Shown here in pieces: positions 34,593 to 45,191 of a stretch of DNA of 64,000 bases. The notes beneath the pieces were generated by a model. That model saw only the letters and a list, made by a program, of their open reading frames with translations. It was not told where the DNA came from and searched no databases. Numbering within the stretch: the stretch's first letter is position 1; every line of letters starts with the position of its first letter. The stretch lies in NCBI GenBank assembly GCA_947179485.1, contig OX359247.1:49573131-49637130 (forward strand), written 5' to 3'. Made by a program: the position numbers and the translations under genes. The stretch is from Allacma fusca. Its lineage: Eukaryota; Arthropoda; Collembola; Symphypleona; Sminthuridae.

Positions 34593-36611
34593 ATGAATGA
34601 ATCACAAAAACGGCGATTTCGTAGAAAAGTTCAACGTCAAGTGTATAGTGAACGAATACAGCTACAGACACTCCAACAAATCCAAACAACCCCCATTGAA
34701 AACCATAAGCAACCATCTGGAAGTGACTCCGTGATATTTGAAACAACAGATAATTATGCGTACAATTTTTCAGAACATGGTGAATCTGATATTTGTATAA
34801 GTTCTGAAATTCAAGTTACGAATAAAGTGTCTGAAAATGCAAGTGAAAGTGAATGTAGTGATGAAGAAGAAATTGAAGATTCCATTATTTCTAATTTTGC
34901 TAAAATATGTATCGAGCACAAACTAAAGCATGTGGCTATTAATGCTATTTTAAAACTCTTCAGACAACACGAATGCTTCAAACAATACCCAAAAGATGCT
35001 CGAACTTTGCTTCGAACTCCAAGGAATTCCGAGATAGAAGTAATGGAGCCTGGAAAATACATGCATTTTGGAATTGCGACCAATTTGGAACGCGAAATCA
35101 ATTTAACTGAAGACAACGTTGAAAATATAGTTTTACAGCTGGCTACAGACGGCATTCCTCTAACTAAAAGCACTAACTCTCAATTCTGGCCCATCATGGG
35201 ATGTGCTTTAAATTTGGCTTCTAAGCCTTTCATCATAGGAGTATTTTGCGGTACAAGTAAACCCAAAAGCAGCAGCATATTCTTGCGTAAAACGGTCTCT
35301 GAGCTGAAAACTCTCATGGAAAACGGTCTTATGTGTAATGATAAAAAGGTGTCAATTATTTTACATTCAATTGTGGCAGATTCCCCGGCAAGGTCATTTA
35401 TAACCGAAACCAAAGGACATACAGGCTATTTTTCATGTTTGAAGTGTACTATTGAAGGAGAGTATTACAAAAACCGAGTTATCTTCCCAATGGTTTCTTG
35501 TCCATTTAGAACTAATGGCGATTTTCGGGCAAAATGGGATGAAAATCACCATATAGGAGCAAGTGAGCTTGAGAATTTAGACTTTGATATTGTAAATAGG
35601 ATTCCATGTGAGTACATGCATCTTGTTTGCCTCGGTGTTGTCAAGAAAATAGTTCGTCTTTGGTTGCGTGGATCGATTCAACACTTCCGACTATCAGGAG
35701 CACAAGTTGACCTGCTTTCAACGAATTTGAAAAACCTTTCAGTAAGCATTACTAAAGAGTTTCAGAGAAAGCCCAGGTGTGTGCGTAAAATAGACAGATG
35801 GAAAGCGACCGAATGTAGGCAGTTTTTGTTGTATACTGGCCCTATAGTACTTGAAGAAATTTTACCCGAAGAGTATTACACCCACTTTATGTGTCTTCAC
35901 GTTGCAATCACTATTTTGATTGACTCTAAAAAATATAAAAACTATAATGCTTACGCACAAGAACTACTCATGTTCTTTATAGAAACATTTGCATCACTAT
36001 ATGGTAAAGAGCACATGAGTTCAAATGTTCATTGTTTGTCTCACCTAGCCTCTTACTCAAAGGACCTTGGCCCTCTCGATGAATTTGCTGCATTTAAATA
36101 CGAAAATTACCTAGGATTAATTAAATCATATCTTCGAAACAGCTCTAACCAAATTCAGCAGTTACACCGTCGGATTGTTGAACGGGAACAATTTCTTACA
36201 CCCGCGGAAGAATTTTCAAGTAAATATGCGGTGTTTGGAAAATATGATCCGGATGTTCAAGACGTTAACTTGTGCTACTATAAAATATTAAAAACTCAAA
36301 ACGCGGAATTTCGTATTTTTCCACCAAACAATGTGTGCCTATTAAAAGATGGCACAATTTTAGAGTTAAAGAAAATATTTCATCCCAGTTCCAATCCCAG
36401 TTGCATTTTTATTATGGGTGTCAACGCAAGTACACGTGAATTATTTTACAGAAAACCCTGCGATTCTGTCTTGATGAATTGCTTTGTGATTCGCTCATTT
36501 GAACCTGAAGTGAATAATTGGCCTGTGAATGCAATTTCTCAAAAATGCCTCAAGTTTGCTTACAAAAATGCTCTCTCAGTTATAATTCCAATAGTTCACA
36601 GTGTCATTTAA
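34593..36611 (+). CDS. CMC-like (Tnp2-related) transposase
   Basis: 672 aa, one coding exon, ATG right after an ATTATTAG acceptor with a likely non-coding first exon ending GGTAAGT. The N-terminus is basic (QKRRFRRKVQRQ), then an acidic stretch ECSDEEEIEDS. The core shows HSIVADSPARSFI, then KGHTGYFSCLKCTIEGEY with a CxxC pair, CEYMHLVCLGVVKKIVRLW, HCLSHLASYSKDLGPLDEF and YENYLGLIKSYLR. This order is that of the large arthropod and cnidarian transposase group resembling plant Tnp2 of CACTA elements; the D of ADSPA is a likely catalytic residue. No stops interrupt it. Precise superfamily is not certain from motifs alone. Confidence 0.75.
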   Translation: MNESQKRRFRRKVQRQVYSERIQLQTLQQIQTTPIENHKQPSGSDSVIFETTDNYAYNFSEHGESDICISSEIQVTNKVSENASESECSDEEEIEDSIISNFAKICIEHKLKHVAINAILKLFRQHECFKQYPKDARTLLRTPRNSEIEVMEPGKYMHFGIATNLEREINLTEDNVENIVLQLATDGIPLTKSTNSQFWPIMGCALNLASKPFIIGVFCGTSKPKSSSIFLRKTVSELKTLMENGLMCNDKKVSIILHSIVADSPARSFITETKGHTGYFSCLKCTIEGEYYKNRVIFPMVSCPFRTNGDFRAKWDENHHIGASELENLDFDIVNRIPCEYMHLVCLGVVKKIVRLWLRGSIQHFRLSGAQVDLLSTNLKNLSVSITKEFQRKPRCVRKIDRWKATECRQFLLYTGPIVLEEILPEEYYTHFMCLHVAITILIDSKKYKNYNAYAQELLMFFIETFASLYGKEHMSSNVHCLSHLASYSKDLGPLDEFAAFKYENYLGLIKSYLRNSSNQIQQLHRRIVEREQFLTPAEEFSSKYAVFGKYDPDVQDVNLCYYKILKTQNAEFRIFPPNNVCLLKDGTILELKKIFHPSSNPSCIFIMGVNASTRELFYRKPCDSVLMNCFVIRSFEPEVNNWPVNAISQKCLKFAYKNALSVIIPIVHSVI

Positions 36612-36617
36612 TTGCAG

Positions 36618-38357
36618 ATGTTTAGCATTATTAAATTTCCCGAGGATGGAGACTCAACGGCAATTGTTCCTTCAACTTGGCTAACTGCAGACAAGTTATC
36701 AACAAAATGGCCTCCTTTCAAATCTGCTCAGAAGATTGATTCCTGTGTTAGATCTTGTGAAACCCCTGGCGAAAACTGGTTAGATGAGATTTGTCGAGTT
36801 ATAAAACCTTACGGTACATTACTAGTTATTACACTATTATTTTAATTTTGTACTGAAGTCCTTTGGTCGTATCTAATCCATTGCAATTATGTTTGCAGAT
36901 AATTATGATTTTGCAAGAAGGTATGCTTTACCCCGTTCAACTATAACTTCTGATTTGAGTGACATGGAGGACGTAATCTCTCCTAAGCATCCACGAAAAA
37001 AAATCCAAGACAAATTGATAACGTCAACAATTACCAGGTATCAGTGAAACTCCCCTCACGGAAACCGATTCAAAAACCTTTGGTGACTTTGCCAACTCCA
37101 CCTGTACCAGTCTCATGTAATACAACTCTTAACTGACCAGTCATTTTAATAATGTGTAGATTCATTTATGTTTCAGTTGTTTGTAAATCATTCATTTGGA
37201 ACAATATAAAGTACGGTTATTTTTGTTTTTAGTTTCTGAGAAAGAACCAACCATCGAATTCCCCGCTGAATGCATTGATCGCAAAACTATGGAAACTGGA
37301 AACTCATTGTCTTACCCTGACAATTTGGACAGTGTTGTTTTGGAAACTGAATCAAATATCTTTTTACGTTTGAGAAATCAACTCAAACAGAACAGCACGG
37401 ATTCTCAGCGTGTACTGATTCAGGTAAAATATTTTGTTAATTAAATTAAATTGTACTTATGCTTCTTCAATGAGGTACAAAATGGAACTAGTTCAGCAAT
37501 ATCTTCAGCAAATGTGAAATTAATGTACATACTCAAATGTTATCCCTGAAATATTTTTACATATTCTATTTCAACATTGTTTTAATGGTACCGTGAATTT
37601 GTTTGTAACAGATTTTCAAGCTTATGTGGTGCGAAAATTTGCGGAGATTAAAACAGCTGTAGACCAAGTTCGTGATTTGGCCTTGAATGCACATTATGCT
37701 CAAGATAGTTTGGTTCACGATGCTGAAACCCCATGCAACGGCTGGGATGGGATACTACCCATTAATTCCATTTCTGACTGGAAGACTTTTGATGACTCGC
37801 TTCTTGAACCAGCAAAGCAAAAAAGCATTGTAAAATTTAATTTCTTATAAAATTTCGAATTTATAAGCATTTTTATGAGTCATGCCGTTATTTTTACATT
37901 TTTTGTTATGATTAGTTGCAGGTTTTAAAATATCAAGGCGGTGAGGATTTACGGGATTCTGTGACGAGAATGCTTAAAGAAGTTTTGACGGATACTGTTG
38001 CGGCTAAGTATTCTTGGAAAGGGGGCAAAGGCAAAATGAAATTCCATTGCCTAAACATTGTACCATTAGTTGCAAGTATGTTCTTTTATTTTTCCTACAG
38101 TTGAAATCATAACCTGAAAATGTTTACATTTTACTATAGGTTTGGCTATTTTTATTTTAGGAGCCATACATGGGCATAGGAAGAAGTCAGTCCAAGCCGC
38201 AACTTTAGCGGAAGTGGAAAAAGTTATTATCGCATACATCGTCCACGCTTCTGATCGTCTTAAGAAGAAAGCTCAAAAGTTCCACAAAATGCAAGGCCAA
38301 ATAGTTGATTTCAGCGACGAACAAGAATCAGCTTCAGCTATAGACCATCAAGACTAG
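36618..38357 (+). CDS. DUF4806-type protein carried by the transposon
   Basis: Begins at the ATG of MFSIIKFPEDGDSTAIVPST, right after the transposase stop, with TTGCAG just before it. Exons: 36618-36813, 36899-~37110, 37233-37423, 37612-37829, 37922-38075, 38140-38357. The N-terminal module (IVPSTWLT...WPP) and the later VLKYQGGEDLRDSVTRMLKE...YSWKGGKGKMKF block, then EVEKVIIAYIVHASDR, match DUF4806-type proteins, whose biochemical role is unknown. A run of eight A near 37002 puts exon 2 out of frame: one more A would open it into KLPSRKPIQKPLVTLPTPP and fit the next exon. The exon 3 to 4 join also fails to close by one base. A base error, a decayed gene or unusual splicing could explain this. 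Confidence 0.65.
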
Positions 38358-38913
38358 ATAGAACATATCTTCTGTTTTAATCGATATTTTGTTGACGCAA
38401 TGTAATGGTGAATGTTTTGGTTACTTACTTCGTCTGAATAGAAGTTCTCATAAGAGTTAATACTATTTGGGTTACTGCTTAATCTTTTACTTTTTCCTGC
38501 CTCAGTGGTGCAATTAGTCTTTGTTAGTTTTGGAATTTGAATAATAAACATTGCGTATGCTAGTAATTTACAAGTACATAATGTTGTTATTCCTCTGCAG
38601 ACAAGACTGGAAATTGAAATGCATTTAAACATATATATGGTTTCATTTAACTACTGAATTTGAAAATATTAAATATGTATTTTAATGTTTAAAATAAAAC
38701 GAAAAAATATCGCCGTTACATCGTCAAATATCCCTGGCGTGTCTACATGGCGTACATTGGGATGATGTAGCGACATCCGAAACCCGGACATTTGGCTGTC
38801 GTGACGATATTGTGGCGATATGAATTCGTTTTATTTCCACATTGTAGAGATAATCGCCTTCACGGTTACAAATATTGCATCGATATCTTCACGATATCGC
38901 TGTGCTAGCTGGG

Positions 38914-39286
38914 CAGGTTTCTCACAATCAGATTTATCTCCTTAATATTAATATTTTAACCAAAAGGTTTGGTTAAAGTAGTACCCGCAACCAGTGTCTA
39001 TAATACAATTAGTCCGTATTTATCGATACCCATGAACCTTCAAATTCCGTATTTCTTCTTCCACGTTGTCCAATCTAATGATCAACCTTATTACAAAAGC
39101 ACGCCTCAGGTTTCAAATGGTGTCGCTGAAAAAAACAGGACAAAGAGACCATAAACAAGAGTTGCCGTAAAATACGCATCCGGCACTGTACGTATGTCTA
39201 ACAATAAGCTCCAATATGTTTTAACCTGAAAGCTGAAACTTTAACACCCCCTAACGCTAGATCGTCAAAACAACGAGTCCGTGAAC
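38914..39286. other. Short flank, nothing recognised
   Basis: Unique-looking sequence between the compound transposon and the next hAT element. A 61-aa ORF here has no coding features. Confidence 0.5.
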
Positions 39287-39955
39287 TAAGGCTTCCATCC
39301 GATCGGATGATCCGCGGATATCCGAAATCGGATATCCGAAATTTCGGATCGGATACACTACTTATCCGATCCGAACACAATCCGATCGGATCGGATACGT
39401 ACCCCTTATCCGGTCATCGGATTCGGATCGGATCGGATTTGGAAACGACTTTATCCGATCGGTTCGGATCACAAGTAATAAATATCGGATAATCCGACGG
39501 ATATCCGAAAATCAAATTTTTAGCGCGTTCGAGCGACCAATAAGAACGAAATTTACAGCAAAAATTTGTCCAACGAGTAACTGTGCCGCTTTTTACTTGT
39601 TTTCTCATTAATTCCGTGCTTCTTTACAGCTGTGTTTGTAATATTTTTATTCAGTTTGTAATGTATGCAAAAATGATTAATATTTTGATGTAGTGACGCT
39701 TTTTTTAGTGAAAATTCCTGATATTTTTGTCCATTATCATCCAATGGTATCAATTCGGATAATTTCGGATATCCGCGGATCGGATCGGATAGCAGCACTT
39801 ATCCGATCCGAAAATTTCGGATCGGATACGGATGAATACAATTTTTATCCGATCCGTAACGGTCGGATCGGATAATAAGAAAATTTATCCGAAAATTTCG
39901 GTTCGGATCGGATTCGGATCGGATATTCGATTTATCCGGTCGGATGGAAGCCTTA
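39287..39955. mobile_element. Non-autonomous hAT element, TAAGGCTTCC end type
   Basis: Ends TAAGGCTTCCATCCGA and GGATGGAAGCCTTA. Perfect 8-bp duplication CCGTGAAC at 39279-39286 and 39956-39963. Subterminal words GATCGGATATCCG and ATCCGCGGAT recall those of the element at 4743-6005, whose terminus (TAAGGTTCC) is also similar. 669 bp, no transposase. Confidence 0.93.
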
Positions 39956-39963
39956 CCGTGAAC

Positions 39964-41344
39964 ATATCCAACGAGTCTGACGCTGCCAAATTGCAAACTG
40001 CAAAGCGTTACCAATAAGTACCTCTGCAGCGCAGTACAGAATCACTTCTTAACAAAAATTATTATTACAAAGACGTTAGGATACAATTTCATTATCCTGC
40101 GTACAGCATGCAAGACTTAAAACGTATAAGAACGCATGAAATCACTTCCATTTCTATCATACATATTATTATCTTACGAAATAAGATTTCGCAGGCAGAA
40201 TATAGTGTTTTTGAACGAGAACGTTTCTGAAACGTTGTAGAAGAAAGGTTACTGCATAAAAGTTCTAGACTTAATTTGAATACTTGAGTCAGCCAAAAAT
40301 GTTACAGATATTCGGAGGATCCCATGACATAAGGGTGAAAACATTAAGCTGTAAAAATCTGGCATTAATACCTACCACGGTCATGTTCGGACGTAATGCG
40401 ATACTTAACTGCAGAGCTTTAGGTAATGAGCTAAGTATCTACTTGTGTAATAAGCACTTATTGTTAGACGGCTAGTAAAATTATATTAGAAAATATTGTT
40501 AGTAGATTTAGACACGCATAGAACTATATTAGGGAAACTCCTTTTCACTCGATCATAAAAAGAGTTAATGTGTAGGGGCGAAATGAAACACCCTGAACTG
40601 AAGCTCCCTGTTTTGGTTGTGGATGCCTTGTCCCCTATGCTTTGAGTGTTCGAAGGATAACTCCCGTTCCATAGTGAATTGTATTTTTAAAGCGAAGGTT
40701 ATAGCGAAATTGCCCGATTTTTGTCTTCTGGTCCATAAAGCTTTTGAACGAAAGCACTACTAAAGATGAAACCAACGGAAAATGAAGTGTTTCATCGTGT
40801 AGTTGGTCAAACTGCCCGTAGTAAAAATTTTGAAACTGGCGTCGACCATTGATTTGGGTACTTGAAGCGATACCAAATGATATTATAGTTGGTTTAACTG
40901 TCTTCTGGTTTTCCATTTCCAAAATTTCCTAAAATTTCGAAATTTTGGTACTTCAAGTAATGCCAAGTCATGTTGTAGGTTTAACTGCCTTTTGTTTTGT
41001 ATTTTTCATGAAATTTTGAAAAGTTTTAAAATGTCTGCTGAACATTCATTTCGGTATTTCAAGTAATACCAAATCATTTGGGAGTTGGTTTAACTGAGGT
41101 TGTTTTTCGATTTTTTGCTGTGGCAGCTAAAAGACTTTCACAGGATGAGATACAACGACAGAACTAACGCCAACCGACCTCTTGGGTCTAGGACTATTGT
41201 CACCCGCCTTTAATTTTCCAACTACCAAAATTTCATGATATTTCGAAACAAATTCAACCTTTTTGTTTAATTTGTAATTATTATCCCCTTGTCCTGGTAA
41301 TCCACCCGCCTCATGTAATGACGTACACAAATACTGAGCGCTAT
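39964..41344. other. Non-coding, with a degenerate tandem repeat
   Basis: From 40856 to about 41100 three diverged units share GGTACTTCAAGTAATACCAAATC followed, in pieces, by GTTGGTTTAACTG. Units are about 95-110 bp apart. No gene is supported here. Confidence 0.55.
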
Positions 41345-41996
41345 GGCTATTTCTAAAATACTGTGTTTAAGGCAATCCCGACGACACAAACCTGTTCAAC
41401 ACCCTTCCAGGAACTTAAATAAATTTTTTGGCCCATTCGGGTAACAGGATACCCGGCTTAGGTTAGCACGGTTACATCACGATAACTGCCGTTTGTGTGG
41501 GTCAATTAGGACCAAATAAAATGTAAATCCATTTATGGCTTATAGTCTGTTGCTTTACTACTAGCACAAATATCCGGCGGGTATTGGGACCGGATAATAC
41601 AATACCCTATATTCGGCCGGGTATTATAAAACCCGGGTGCACTGTCCGGATGCCATTAGAACTAAAATATACAGACGCCTAACAATCATTAAACCATTTT
41701 GATGCAGCGAGTCATTAATTTTTGAATATTTATGGATATCGGGTATTGTATTACCCGTTTCCAGTACCCGCCGGATATTTGTGTTAGCAGTAAAGCAACA
41801 GACTATAAGCCATAAGTGGATTTACATTTTGTTTGGTCCTAATTGACCAGTAAAACCATCGTGATGTAACCGTGCTAATCTAAGCCGGGTATCCTGTTTC
41901 CCGAATGGGCCAAAAAATTTATTTAAGCTCCTGGTATGGTGTTGAACAGGTTTGCGTCGTCTGGATTGCCTTAAACACAGTATTTTAGAAATAGCC
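41345..41996. repeat. Large palindrome, arms about 260 bp
   Basis: The left arm (41345-41607) starts GGCTATTTCTAAAATACTG; the right arm (41741-41996) ends with CAGTATTTTAGAAATAGCC. Arms pair along most of their length, with small indels and an estimated tenth of positions differing. The loop of about 130 bp holds GGCCGGGTATTATAAAACCC. The arm tips at the centre are AATATCCGGCGGGTATTG and its partner. It has no ORF and is probably a foldback element. Confidence 0.85.
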
Positions 41997-42754
41997 TAAG
42001 GGGACACTTTTTATCCCATCACGGGACGTCACTTATGGGAATTCTACACGATGTTACTACACTTGCCTGGTTGTATACATCTACTTCAGAATGCATGCCA
42101 TATACACAGATCCCGGATACAATCAGCCAACGAATACATGGACTATCAACTAATCTTAAACTAGCTGGACACGAGCGCTTCGCTTCAATTTCTATCGATT
42201 CATCGACTGCAGTTCGGGATTTTTTTACATTAATATGATGACATAAAATTAAGACGCATATTTTTAAACCAGTTTTTGGAGGAGATGAGGTCAATTGCTT
42301 CACCTAAGTCACATGTAAGCATACGTAACTACGTAGGCGTCGAAACTCGGATGTAGAGCCCAGCGCCAACTAGTGTCTGCATTCTTATTCATTTTTTCTT
42401 TTCTAAATCAAGGCTCTATAGAAGAGTAGCAGCCTTGTTCCAAGTTCATATAACCTATTGCGGGTTTATCCATTAATATATTTTACGCAATTATTTCCAA
42501 ACACACAACAAAGCTTTATATTAAAGAAACAAAAACAACTATGTTTATTTTAGAGTAAGAATAAGAATGATTGCTGAAACTGTTTTATCAGAGCCTTCAA
42601 TCTTCTGCGAAAGCCTGTGGAGATTCTAACAGCACTTTTTTAAATTGAGGGTTCTTCATGAGAATAACAAAGCGCCTAGAGAGAATTGACAAAATCTTGT
42701 TACTAACAATCAATCGTGTCTCAAAGAATGACACTTCATTTATTAATTAGCACC
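41997..42754. other. Intergenic, nothing recognised
   Basis: ORFs at 42019-42303 overlap on opposite strands and have no coding signs. The 3' untranslated region of the MATH-BTB gene probably occupies the last 200-300 bp; an AATAAA-like site on the minus strand was not resolved. Confidence 0.45.
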
Positions 42755-44250
42755 TTACGTCTGACAATAGTCCACAATGATCTTCCTTGTAGGCTGACTG
42801 GCCTTGAATTTGTATGCATTATGGGCAAACTTTGCAGCATTCTCGTCATCGATGCAAGACGCCATTATGGCAAAACAGGTGTCCTGTAAGTCTGTTAACT
42901 GAAAAGTATTAATTGCAGCAAGTATTTCATCCCATTCGGACACAGATGCTGGCAATTGAATGTCTCCAGTATATATAAATTTCAAAATTATTTCCATGGT
43001 TTCTTCTGAAACATCATCAATGACTATCATATCTTTGGTGGACTCTTCTAGGATCGATGAGAAAGTCGGACTTCGAGCTGAAATCAATCCATTATTTTAC
43101 AGGTGTTTAAAAACGTATAAGTAACTGTATACTGAAATCTATCTTGTGTACTGGAGAGCTCACCAGAAAGGACAGCTTTGTGAACGCAAAAAGTTCGGTC
43201 TTGACATATCACACGCAAATCAGAATGTTTCTGGGAAATGAAAAGTTGCTCAAAGCTACTGGCTAATGATTTGGACAATGCTTCTTCTTGGGAAGACAAC
43301 AAGGTAGAGCTCAAACTTGAGCTTTTGGGATCTGAGAGGACAGTTATGTGCAGTCGGACTTGCAAGGCGTTTCCTGGTATGAACTCTTCTTTACGGAAGA
43401 ACAAATCTCTTATTGTTATCAATTCTGGAGGCCCATAGCCCTCAAGATCGGTAAATTCGTAGTAAACTATAAAACAATGAATAAATAAAATTAAACGAAA
43501 ATAAATGAATACTTTTTCGTAGAAATAAAATAAAATGCAGTTCATAATATCATTATGTACAATTATGAGTTATTAAGGGCTTGAAGGTTTGGTGTGGACT
43601 TCCAATTTCGATAGTGCATTCGCAGAAGAAGTCTTTATTTTTCTTCGGATTAAATTCTTCAAGATTCAGTCGAACTCCAAACTTCCCATCCTTTACGGAA
43701 GCCCCGATTGACCTAAAATGATTACAAAAGGTTAACTAACAATTTTAGACATCCCAGATAAACCAACAATGTTTAGCAACAGAGAGTTTTATTCGTACAC
43801 ATTTTCTATCCTCACCATTTCGAACTCTTGCCAATGCTCTTTCCGATGTGGAAAAGATCCGACGTAATAGTGGGACTGTTTTTCAAGCAAGGCCCGAAAA
43901 ATGTGTCGAAGTCTTCAATAACCCAATCACAAGTTCCTGTGTGACTGTGGCGCTGCAATCGTTGCAATAGCATTAGTTACGCCTTAATGTCTGATTATCA
44001 CATGGAATAAATTGTACATTTTTGCAATGATGTTAGATGCATTTGATTAGGATTGCGATTTGAGAGTTGGGACGGATATATTGAAGCCAACTCTTGAATT
44101 AGTTATATTTTCAAAAAATTATTTAAAAAGTAAATACAATACCGTGTTGCTTACCTTCGTCAACATGCAAATATGACTCATGACAAATAAAGATTATGAC
44201 GAATAGTCGAATAACGGTGCCTCCTCCCTTCTCCAGAACTTCCCGATCCT
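42755..44250 (-). CDS. MATH-BTB protein (SPOP-like), 5' end unresolved
   Basis: SPOP-type proteins bind substrates with MATH and CUL3 with BTB, forming ubiquitin ligases. Exons in phase: 44155-~44250, 43816-43936, 43561-43712, 43164-43466, 42755-43077. The MATH part shows CDWVIEDFDTFF, ITSDLFHIGKS, then KWSIGASVKDGKFGVRLNLE. The BTB domain follows: SQKHSDLRVICQDRTFCVHK, AVLSARSPTFSSIL, EETMEIILKFIYTGDIQLP and a back-helix ending at DYCQT. No start codon lies in the frame of the first exon. That frame instead reads a hydrophobic VIRLFVIIFICHESYL ahead of MATH, so a further 5' exon or a signal-like segment must be considered. The out-of-frame ATG at about 44180 would not give the MATH domain. 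Confidence 0.82.
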
Positions 44251-44574
44251 GCTAACGTTTCCCTATAAACAGAACAGGTTCCTTGCCGAAACGCCAATGA
44301 AAAATAAATCAAAAAATTAGAGAAAACTGATTCAATCAAATAAATATTATAATATTATTGTTATGTCTTTTAAATAATTGCTTTGGGAAATAATAACTGT
44401 CTTTACTGCCTGTACAATATATACATATTATATAACCTGTAAACTCCAGGCAGTTTTAATAACTGAGATCATTGGCTGAAATTTTAATTAGTTGCTTAGT
44501 GTGGATCCGAACTAACCATGTAGAGGGAACAAGTTTTTACGTGCACTCTGCTCTCTGTATTCAATTATGTGTAT
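44251..44574. other. Upstream flank of the MATH-BTB gene
   Basis: AT-rich; may hold the missing 5' exon and promoter of the gene at 42755-44250. No motif stands out. Confidence 0.4.
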
Positions 44575-45191
44575 CCCAGCTAGCACTAGAAGAACATAAT
44601 GATTTCAGAATGACTTCAGTGGCACTGTAGGATGCTATTCATAATGATAACAGCACTTTTTCATTATGAAATCAAAACGATACCACTATGATCCTGAAAT
44701 GTCCACTTATTCGGCTCATTAAGCTGTCGTAATGACATCAAAGATATTTCGTGCGTGAGGGGTAATTATGACCAGATTATGAGGCAACAGTGCTTCCCTC
44801 TAACAGTAATCATACAATTTATTCCCTTGCTATCACTACCTCGTGTACCGCATATACAAATTCTAATAGTAATAATAATTATAGAAAGTACAAAATACAT
44901 ACAACTATATGCATATAAAATGAAACCAAAGTCACAATAAATATAATGATTGGAAATAAACTTTTTTTATTAAATATTTCCAATAAAACACTTTTTCGTC
45001 CATCTACACACGAATTCCCTTCTACAAAAAATATCGCACGTTCAAAACACCCTCATTTAAAATTATAAAAATAAATTACACTCAAGACAGAGTATCAGGT
45101 AGAGTAATTATGCGAGGAAACACATTCATTTAATAATTATGTATGTATTCGTATAGAGGAAACACATGCATTTTTTGTTAATTGTACTGAT

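Larger units (their letters stand above)
30056..38913. mobile_element. Compound DNA transposon (CMC-like): truncated plus full copy
   Basis: The left end is CCCAGCTAGCACACAATATT and the right end TGTGCTAGCTGGG, a 13-bp perfect terminal repeat. CA lies on both sides (30054-30055, 38914-38915), a 2-bp target duplication. Inside, 30056-34099 is repeated directly at 34100-38143 (offset 4044), and the second copy begins exactly at CCCAGC. Only two differences were seen: C/A at 33234/37278 and G/A at 33593/37637. The full unit is 34100-38913 (4814 bp). Both ends are rich in GGCGATAT / ATATCGCC words. Superfamily placement near CACTA-Mirage-Chapaev rests on the transposase and the 2-bp duplication. 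Confidence 0.88.

Noticed and set aside
42019..42303. Overlapping ORFs on both strands
   Set aside because: No composition bias, domain or splice support.
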